Shown: piece by piece, positions 58,428 through 64,000 of the stretch | How positions within the stretch are numbered: the stretch's first letter is position 1 | How the letters are laid out: each line of letters begins with the position of its first letter | Assembly (NCBI RefSeq): GCF_026810505.1 | Contig: NZ_CP101750.1 | Location: forward strand, 1,703,448-1,767,447 | Direction: 5' to 3' | DNA length: 64,000 nt | Source: Streptomyces sp. Je 1-369 | GTDB taxonomy: Bacteria; Actinomycetota; Actinomycetes; Streptomycetales; Streptomycetaceae | Translations under genes and position numbers: made by a program | The notes under the pieces: model-generated | The model's input: only the letters and a program-made list of their open reading frames with translations | Database searches by the model: none | What the model was told of the DNA's origin: nothing

Positions 58428-59873
58428 ATGACCATGGATTCCACCCCGCCGAAACCAGCCGAGCCCGCGGACGACTACCTGGAACGCAGGACGCTGCGCC
58501 GGGGCAGCGCGGGCTGGCTCCTGCTCACCGGCCTCGGCGTCGCCTACGTCGTCTCCGGCGACTACTCGGGGTGGAACTTCGGCCTCGCGGAGGGCGGCTT
58601 CGGCGGCCTCGGGATCGCCATGGCGCTCATGGGCGTCATGTACGCGTGCATGGTCTTCTCGCTCGCCGAGCTCTCGTCCGTCCTGCCGACGGCGGGCGGC
58701 GGCTACGGCTTCGCGCGGCGGGCGCTCGGCCCGTGGGGCGGCTTCCTGACGGGCACGGCGATCCTCATCGAGTACATCCTGGCGCCGGCCGCGATCTCCA
58801 TCTTCATCGGCGACTACGTCGAGTCGCTCGGCCTCTTCGGCCTCAGCTCCGGCTGGCCGGTCCACCTCGCCTGCTTCGTGATCTTCATCGGCATCCACCT
58901 GTGGGGCGTCGGCGAAGCGCTGCGCTTCAGCTTCGTCGTCACCGGCATCGCGGTGGCCGCGCTGCTGGTCTTCGCGGTCGGCGCGTTCATGGACTTCGAC
59001 GCGTCGAAGCTGAACGACATCCCCGTGGAGGCGGACGCCTTCGGCTCCAACTCGTGGCTGCCGATGGGCCTGTTGGGCATCTGGGCGGCGTTCCCGTTCG
59101 GCATGTGGTTCTTCCTGGGCGTGGAGGGCGTACCGCTCGCCGCCGAGGAGACCAAGGACCCGGCGCGCACCCTGCCCCGCGCGATCCGCTGGTCGATGGC
59201 CATCCTCGTCGTCCTCGCCCTCCTCACCTTCTTCGCCTCGTCCGGCGCGCGGGGCGCGAACGCGATCCAGGACGCGGGCAATCCGCTGGTGGAGGCGTTG
59301 CAGCCGGACGGCGAGGCGACGGCGCTCAGCCGCATCGTCAACTACGCGGGCCTCGCGGGCCTGGTCGCCTCCTTCTTCTCCCTCATCTACGCGGGCTCGC
59401 GCCAGCTCTTCGCGCTCTCCCGGGCGGGCTACCTCCCCCGCTTCCTCTCGCTCACCAGCAGCCGCAAGGCCCCCTACCTGGGCCTGCTCGTCCCGGGCGC
59501 CATCGGCTTCGGCCTGGCTGCGGCGACGGGGGACGGCGCCCGGATGCTCAACGTCGCGGTGTTCGGCGCGACCATCTCGTACGCCCTGATGTCCCTCTCG
59601 CACATCGTCCTGCGCCGCCGCGAGCCCACCCTCGACCGCCCCTACCGCACTCCCGGCGGCATCCTCACGTCGTCCGTGGCGCTGGTCCTCGCCTGCGCGG
59701 CGCTGGTCGCGACGTTCCTGGTCGACGTCACGGCGGCGCTCATCGCGCTCGGGGTGTACGTGGTCGCCCTCGCCTACTTCGGCGTCTACAGCCGCAAGCA
59801 CCTGGTGGCGCGCGCACCGGAGGAGGAGTTCGCGGCGCTGGCGGCGGCCGAGGCAGAGTTGGAACGCAACTGA
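58428..59873 (+). CDS. Ethanolamine-permease-like APC transporter
   Basis: A 481-residue membrane transporter with 12 predicted helices. The start (GVAYVVSGDYSGWNFGLAEGG) and the stretch MVFSLAELSSVLPTAGGGYGFARRALGP match the pattern I know for the bacterial ethanolamine permease group. It is in the cytoplasmic membrane and imports amines with protons. ATG 58428 has GAGGAG seven bases upstream. Lies between the regulator and the gamma-glutamyl hydrolase. A broader amino acid permease cannot be excluded. Confidence 0.88.
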   Translation: MTMDSTPPKPAEPADDYLERRTLRRGSAGWLLLTGLGVAYVVSGDYSGWNFGLAEGGFGGLGIAMALMGVMYACMVFSLAELSSVLPTAGGGYGFARRALGPWGGFLTGTAILIEYILAPAAISIFIGDYVESLGLFGLSSGWPVHLACFVIFIGIHLWGVGEALRFSFVVTGIAVAALLVFAVGAFMDFDASKLNDIPVEADAFGSNSWLPMGLLGIWAAFPFGMWFFLGVEGVPLAAEETKDPARTLPRAIRWSMAILVVLALLTFFASSGARGANAIQDAGNPLVEALQPDGEATALSRIVNYAGLAGLVASFFSLIYAGSRQLFALSRAGYLPRFLSLTSSRKAPYLGLLVPGAIGFGLAAATGDGARMLNVAVFGATISYALMSLSHIVLRRREPTLDRPYRTPGGILTSSVALVLACAALVATFLVDVTAALIALGVYVVALAYFGVYSRKHLVARAPEEEFAALAAAEAELERN

Positions 59874-59923
59874 TCAGCAGGACCCGAGCACGACGTCGAA
59901 GGAGAACGGTGAGGGAGAACGCA

Positions 59924-60613
59924 GTGACCGGCGGCAAGCCGCTGATCGGGGTCAGCACGTACCTGGAGTCCTCGGTGAGCTGGGGCGTGTGGCAGCTGCC
60001 CGCGGCCGTCCTGCCGGCCGGCTACCCGCGCCTCGTACGGGCGGCGGGCGGCCTCACCGCGATGCTGCCGCCGGACGACCCCGCGCACGCCGCCGAGGTC
60101 GTCGCCCGCCTGGACGGCGTGGTCGTCGCGGGCGGCCCCGACGTGGCACCCGAGCGGTACGGCGCGGCCCGTGAGGAACGCACAGGACCGCCCGCACCGG
60201 AGCGGGACGCGTGGGAACTCGCCCTGATCGAGGCCGCGTTGGGCTCCGGGACCCCGCTGCTCGGCATCTGCCGTGGCATGCAGCTCATGAACGTGGCACT
60301 CGGCGGGACACTGGTCCAGCACATGGACGGCCACGTCGAGGGCATCGGCGTCTTCGGCACGCACACGGTGAAGCCGGTCCCCGGCACTCTTTACGAGTCG
60401 GTCGTACCGGACGCGTCCACGGACGTCCCGACCTACCACCACCAGGCGGTGGACCGCCTCGGCAGGGACCTGGTGGTGTCGGCGTACGCGGAGGACGGCA
60501 CGATCGAAGCGGTCGAACTCCCCGGCCCGGCCTGGGCGTTGGGCGTGCAGTGGCACCCGGAGATGGGCGAGGACACGCGCGTCATGGCAGCGCTGGTCCG
60601 AGCCGCGTCCTGA
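59924..60613 (+). CDS. Gamma-glutamyl hydrolase, class I glutamine amidotransferase (PuuD-like)
   Basis: A 229-residue hydrolase of gamma-glutamyl amides. The nucleophile C116 in GICRGMQLMN and the His/Glu pair in VQWHPE complete the triad. PuuD of E. coli frees GABA from gamma-glutamyl-GABA; here the neighbours suggest gamma-glutamylglycine or related amides. I prefer GTG 59924 because GAGGGAG lies six bases upstream; GTG 59909 is the alternative. Its 3' end overlaps the convergent phosphotransferase by 32 bases. Confidence 0.92.
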   Translation: MTGGKPLIGVSTYLESSVSWGVWQLPAAVLPAGYPRLVRAAGGLTAMLPPDDPAHAAEVVARLDGVVVAGGPDVAPERYGAAREERTGPPAPERDAWELALIEAALGSGTPLLGICRGMQLMNVALGGTLVQHMDGHVEGIGVFGTHTVKPVPGTLYESVVPDASTDVPTYHHQAVDRLGRDLVVSAYAEDGTIEAVELPGPAWALGVQWHPEMGEDTRVMAALVRAAS

Positions 60614-61583
60614 GCCAGGCGACGGCGGCCGCGCCCTGGGCGGCCTGGAAGGCGCGCAGGGTCGGCAGTCCCGGCGGGGCGGGCTTCAGGGACCCGCGTA
60701 CGAGGTAGCTCGCGAAGGCGGCGAGCGTGGCGGTCACACCGCGCGGATCCGCGGCGCGGCCCAGGGGGTGGGCGGTGAACACGTCCTCCGGGTCGGGTCC
60801 GCCCTGCGCCCGCACGCACGGCAGCATGAAGAGCAGGTCGGTCCAGGGGGCGGCGCGCACGGCGTGCGGCCAGTCGACGAAGACGACCCTCCCCTCGGCG
60901 GTGATCAGCATGTTGTCGGCGCGCAGGTCGGCGTGGACGAGGGTGTCTCCCGCGGCGGCCCCGGTCCAGGGGGCGGCGAGTTCGGCGAGCGCGTGGAGGT
61001 TGCGGCGCACCCACGGGTCGAGCCGCGCACCGGCCGCGCCGTCAGCTTCCGCTTCGGCCTCGATCAGCCGCTCCCACCCGCGGAAGCTCTCCCTCTCCGT
61101 ATCCACGACGGGCCGTACGTCGATGGGCGCGGGCGTCAGCGCGGGCGTCAGCGCGTACGACAGCTGCGTCACCGCGTCGAGCACGAGCCCGAACTCGTCG
61201 GCACGCCAGGGCACGTGCGGCTGGCGGCCTTCGATGTCCTCAAACACGAGAGCGACCCAGAGCCCGTCGTCGTAGGAGGCGAGGAGCCGGGGCGCGGGCA
61301 CGTGGTCCGGCAGGGCGGCGGAGTTCCGGGCCTCGGCGCGGTGCAGCTCAGGGCTGCCGGGGTTGGCCTCGGCGCTGACGGCCTTGACGAAGGCGCGCCG
61401 CCCGTCGCCGAGCCGCACGCGCGCCGCCACGCCGGGCGAGAACCCGCCGCGCTGCGTGACCGCGTCGACCACGGGCGCGCCGAGCACGCTCTCCAGCTCT
61501 CCCCGTACGTGTGCGGGGAGCTCTTCCCAGGGGGTGCGGACGCCGGTGGCCGGGGGCGCGAGGGGAAACACGCCCCTACTCAC
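60582..61583 (-). CDS. Aminoglycoside/choline-kinase-fold phosphotransferase
   Basis: A 333-residue kinase-like protein of the APH family. The Brenner motif VHADLRADN and the metal motif VFVDWPHAV are intact, so it should be active. The N-lobe has RAFVKAV (Lys) and a Glu. APH members modify aminoglycosides, choline, homoserine or hydroxylated small molecules; the target is unknown. GTG 61583 overlaps the upstream gene by eight bases; GTG 61571 is an alternative with a better-placed ribosome site. Nearness to the ethanolamine genes is suggestive but it is convergent with them. Confidence 0.88.
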   Translation of the reverse strand: MSRGVFPLAPPATGVRTPWEELPAHVRGELESVLGAPVVDAVTQRGGFSPGVAARVRLGDGRRAFVKAVSAEANPGSPELHRAEARNSAALPDHVPAPRLLASYDDGLWVALVFEDIEGRQPHVPWRADEFGLVLDAVTQLSYALTPALTPAPIDVRPVVDTERESFRGWERLIEAEAEADGAAGARLDPWVRRNLHALAELAAPWTGAAAGDTLVHADLRADNMLITAEGRVVFVDWPHAVRAAPWTDLLFMLPCVRAQGGPDPEDVFTAHPLGRAADPRGVTATLAAFASYLVRGSLKPAPPGLPTLRAFQAAQGAAAVAWLRTRLGPALP

Positions 61584-61992
61584 CCTCCGCCGCCGTGCGC
61601 GGCACCAGGCGCTCGTACCGCTGCCGGGCCGCCTGCGGGGTGCCGAGGCCGAGGCCGAAGGCGATTTCGGGCCAGGTCATGCCGCGGCCGCGGGCCATCT
61701 GGAGGAGGCCGACCTCCAGTTCGTCCATTCCGCCGCGGGCCGTCGGCAGCAGGGTGAGGGCGGCGGTGATGTCGGCGTGGTCCACGTCCGGCTCGTCGCC
61801 GACGGGTTTCGCGGCGCCGCTGAGCAGGAACGACACGATCCTGACCGCTTCGTGCGGGCCGAGGACGGTGGGGTGGACCTGACGCTTGCGCTGCGCGTCG
61901 GCGGCGGCGTGGCGCTCGGCGATGCGCATCAGGGAGGCGTAGGCGCGCCGGGCGCGGGCCCCAGTTCTCCTCGTTTGCTTCGCTTGCTTCAC
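61576..61992 (-). CDS. Small helix-turn-helix-like protein
   Basis: A 138-residue basic protein. The C-terminal part (MARGRGMTWPEIAFGLGLGTPQAARQRYERL, quoted from MTWPEIAFGLGLG onward as the core) looks like a sigma-factor-region-4-like helix-turn-helix; the first half is a Lys/Arg-rich helix. GTG 61992 lies three bases after the LysR stop and has no clear ribosome site, so it is probably translated by re-initiation after LysR. Function unknown. Confidence 0.75.
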   Translation of the reverse strand: MKQAKQTRRTGARARRAYASLMRIAERHAAADAQRKRQVHPTVLGPHEAVRIVSFLLSGAAKPVGDEPDVDHADITAALTLLPTARGGMDELEVGLLQMARGRGMTWPEIAFGLGLGTPQAARQRYERLVPRTAAEGE

Positions 61993-61995
61993 TTG

Positions 61996-62931
61996 CTACA
62001 TGCGGGTCAGGGACAGCAGGTCCCTGCCCGGCCCCGCCGGTCGGTGGCCCGTCGGCCACACCGCCCGCAACGCCCTGCGCAGCCGCACCTCCGCCACGGG
62101 AATCTCCACCAGCCGCCGGGCCGCCAGCTCCTCGCCCACCGCGAGCTCGCTCAGGACCGACGGACCCGCGCCGCTCACCGCGGACGCCTTCACCGCCGTC
62201 GTCGACGACAGCTCGATCAGCGGGCGGGCGAGACCGCCGAGCGCCGCGTCGAGGACCTGGCGCGTGCCCGAGCCCTCCTCGCGCAGGATCAGCGGCGTCG
62301 CCGCCAGCTCGTCCGCGCCGAGAGGCTTCCTGCGCCGGGCCCACGGGTGCCCCGGCGCCGTCACGACGACCAGGCGGTCGTGGGCGATGACCACATCGTC
62401 GAGTCCGCCCGGCACGGTGAGCCCTTCGACGAAGCCGAGGTCCGCCTCGCCGGCGAGGAGCCGGGACGCGACCGCCGCGGAGTTCCCCGCGAGCAGCGAC
62501 ACCGCCGTGTCCGGACGCTGGGTGCGCAGGGCGATCAGCCAGCCCGGCAGCAGATACTCGGCGATCGTCATGCTCGCCGCCACCCGCAGCCTCGAGTCCC
62601 GCCGCACGCGCAGCGCCTGCGCCCCCACGTCGAACGCCTCCGCCGCCTCCACGATCCGGCCCGCCCAGTCCGTGACCAGCGCGCCCGCGTCCGTGAGGCG
62701 CGAACCGCGCGGCGAGCGGTCGACGAGGGCCACGCCCAGCTGCCGCTCCATGGCCCGCACCCGGCTGCTGGCGGCGGGCTGGGTGATGCCGAGCTCCCGC
62801 GCCGCCCGCCCCAGGCTGCCGAGTCTGGCGACGGCGAGCAGGAGCTGCAGCGCCCCGAGATCGGGCACGCGGTGAGCCAGTGAGGCCTCGGGGGCGGCGG
62901 ACGGCTCGGGGGACGCAGGGGACGTACTCAT
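61996..62931 (-). CDS. LysR family regulator
   Basis: A 311-residue LTTR. The HTH is at about 30-70 (LLLAVARLGSLGRAARELG, then TQPAASSRVRAMERQLG), and the ligand domain follows (IAEYLLPGWLIALRT, AGEADLGFVEG). The N-terminus has a 20-residue Ser/Pro-rich extension. ATG 62931 has no Shine-Dalgarno; the mRNA may be leaderless. It is divergent from the TDT transporter over 71 bases, which contain TATG-N4-CATA (62942-62953), and probably controls that gene. Confidence 0.92.
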   Translation of the reverse strand: MSTSPASPEPSAAPEASLAHRVPDLGALQLLLAVARLGSLGRAARELGITQPAASSRVRAMERQLGVALVDRSPRGSRLTDAGALVTDWAGRIVEAAEAFDVGAQALRVRRDSRLRVAASMTIAEYLLPGWLIALRTQRPDTAVSLLAGNSAAVASRLLAGEADLGFVEGLTVPGGLDDVVIAHDRLVVVTAPGHPWARRRKPLGADELAATPLILREEGSGTRQVLDAALGGLARPLIELSSTTAVKASAVSGAGPSVLSELAVGEELAARRLVEIPVAEVRLRRALRAVWPTGHRPAGPGRDLLSLTRM

Positions 62932-63002
62932 AAAACCAGCTTATGCCCCCATAGAACGGTGCTCCCTGGTGGCCGACCCTCACCCTGCACGACTGTGGAC
63001 AC

Positions 63003-64000
63003 ATGGTCACCACCGCACATCCCGCCGCTTCCGCGGGCGCCTCCCCCACGGCCACCGCCACCCGCGTCCTGGCGGTCCGCCACCTCGGACCGAACTGGTA
63101 CGCCGCCGTCATGGGCACCGCCATCGTCGCCAACGCGGGCGCGACGCTGCCGTACCGGTTCGCGGGACTGCGCACGGGCTGCACGATCGTGTGGGCGCTG
63201 TCCTTCGTGATGCTGGCCGTCCTGCTCACCGCCCGCGCCGCGCACTGGATCCACCACCGCGACCAGGCCCGCGCCCACCTCCTGGACCCGGCCGTCGCCC
63301 CGTTCTACGGCTGCCTGTCGATGGCGCTGCTCGCGGTCGGCGGCGGCACCCTGCTCGTCGGCGAGGACTGGATCGGCACGGACGCGGCCGTCGCGGTTGA
63401 CGCGGTGCTGTTCACCGCGGGCACGGTCATCGGGCTCGCAGCCGCCGTCGCCATCCCCTACCTGATGGTGGTCCGGCACCGCATAGCCGCCGACCAGGCC
63501 TCCCCCGTGTGGCTGCTGCCCGTGGTGGCCCCCATGGTGTCGGCGGCCGTCGGCCCGCTGCTCATCCCGCACCTGCCGGCGGGCCAGGCACAGCAGACGA
63601 TGCTGTACGCCTGCTTCGCGATGTTCGGCCTGAGCCTGCTCGCCACCCTCGTGATGCTGCCGGTGATCTTCGCCCGCCTGGTGACCGCGGGCCCGCTGCC
63701 CCCGGCCCTCACCCCCACCCTGTTCCTGGTCCTCGGCCCGCTGGGCCAGTCGACGACCGCGACCAACAAGTTCGCCGACTTCGCCCCGCACGTCGTCTCG
63801 GCCCCCCTCGACCGGGGCTTCCTCGTCTTCGCCGTCCTGTACGGCGTACCCGTGATGGGCTTCGCCCTGATGTGGCTGGCGCTGGCCGGGGCGATGGTGG
63901 TGCGCGCCGGGCGCCGCGGCATGGGGTTCGCGATGACGTGGTGGGCGTTCACCTTCCCCGTCGGCACCTGCGTGACCGGCGCGGAGGGCCTCGGCAAGCA
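63003..64000 (+). CDS. TDT-family transporter (tellurite/dicarboxylate type), C-terminus cut by window edge
   Basis: The 332 visible residues show about nine hydrophobic helices. The start of helix 1 (HLGPNWYAAVMGTAIVANAGATLP) matches the TehA/Mae1 (TDT) family, whose members are anion channels or tellurite and dicarboxylate exporters. The window ends inside the gene near GAEGLGK. ATG 63003 lies near no clear ribosome site. Probably regulated by the divergent LysR protein. Substrate unknown. Confidence 0.88.
   Translation, partial: MVTTAHPAASAGASPTATATRVLAVRHLGPNWYAAVMGTAIVANAGATLPYRFAGLRTGCTIVWALSFVMLAVLLTARAAHWIHHRDQARAHLLDPAVAPFYGCLSMALLAVGGGTLLVGEDWIGTDAAVAVDAVLFTAGTVIGLAAAVAIPYLMVVRHRIAADQASPVWLLPVVAPMVSAAVGPLLIPHLPAGQAQQTMLYACFAMFGLSLLATLVMLPVIFARLVTAGPLPPALTPTLFLVLGPLGQSTTATNKFADFAPHVVSAPLDRGFLVFAVLYGVPVMGFALMWLALAGAMVVRAGRRGMGFAMTWWAFTFPVGTCVTGAEGLGK

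Noticed and set aside
62942..62953. TATG-N4-CATA as a certain LysR operator
   Set aside because: Too short to be convincing alone; mentioned only as context for the LysR/transporter pair.

Overview
The window is chromosomal DNA of a Streptomyces. Supporting signs are very high G+C with G/C-rich third codon positions, frequent GTG starts, GTGA/ATGA start-stop overlaps, several leaderless-looking starts, and a gene order that, from memory, follows the S. coelicolor SCO1570 to SCO1620 region (argH; argR-D-B-J-C; pheT-S; rplT-rpmI-infC; glnA4 island). There are no rRNA or tRNA genes, no insertion sequences, no CRISPR array and no origin. Both ends cut through genes: argH on the left and a TDT-family transporter on the right. 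Motif coordinates were read by eye.

Layout. 1-7.1 kb: arginine biosynthesis. argCJBDR is a tight minus-strand operon, and argH is separate with a perfect ARG-box dyad on its -10. 7.1-10.1 kb: rifampin phosphotransferase (rph) with a rifamycin-associated element upstream. 10-12.9 kb: a GtrA-like protein, a hydrolase and a divergent DUF5997 / HTH-less LysR-like pair. 13-17.4 kb: monomeric isocitrate dehydrogenase, then a TetR-MFS efflux unit with two 15-bp palindromic operators. 17.5-22.4 kb: secreted hydrolases, a MerR-type promoter driving an aldo/keto reductase, and small proteins. 22.5-27.6 kb: a 1,540-residue RHS polymorphic toxin with a type VII-like N-terminus and a YwqJ-type deaminase tip, followed immediately by a SUKH-3 immunity gene. 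27.7-36.4 kb: a MocR/EamA divergent pair with overlapping start codons, a Tat-exported glycosidase-like protein, 3-hydroxybutyryl-CoA dehydrogenase, NUDIX, an HTH/TPR regulator and a PP2C phosphatase. 36.6-44.5 kb: translation genes pheST, an rRNA methyltransferase, rplT, rpmI and infC. infC appears to start at ATC and has an attenuator-like leader. 44.5-51.2 kb: DUF1844, SseB, an orphan mycosin with a heptad-repeat membrane protein, a PLP aldolase/deaminase-like enzyme and a DUF2510 lipoprotein-like/membrane protein.

51.2-60.6 kb is the most coherent functional island. It holds two tandem secreted HAD phosphatases, then a short-chain dehydrogenase, an aldehyde dehydrogenase and a GlnA4-type gamma-glutamylation enzyme in one operon. 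Divergent from these are a GntR/FadR regulator, an ethanolamine-permease-like transporter and a gamma-glutamyl hydrolase. The enzymes fit a route ethanolamine -> gamma-glutamylethanolamide -> aldehyde -> gamma-glutamylglycine -> glutamate + glycine. The same spaced motif (AAGGTAT-N9-CCATTG) lies in the glnA4/regulator divergent region and upstream of the permease, so it is a strong candidate operator. The secreted phosphatases could feed the pathway by releasing ethanolamine from phosphoethanolamine; that link is my inference. The right end has a phosphotransferase, a small helix-turn-helix-like protein, a LysR regulator and the divergent transporter.
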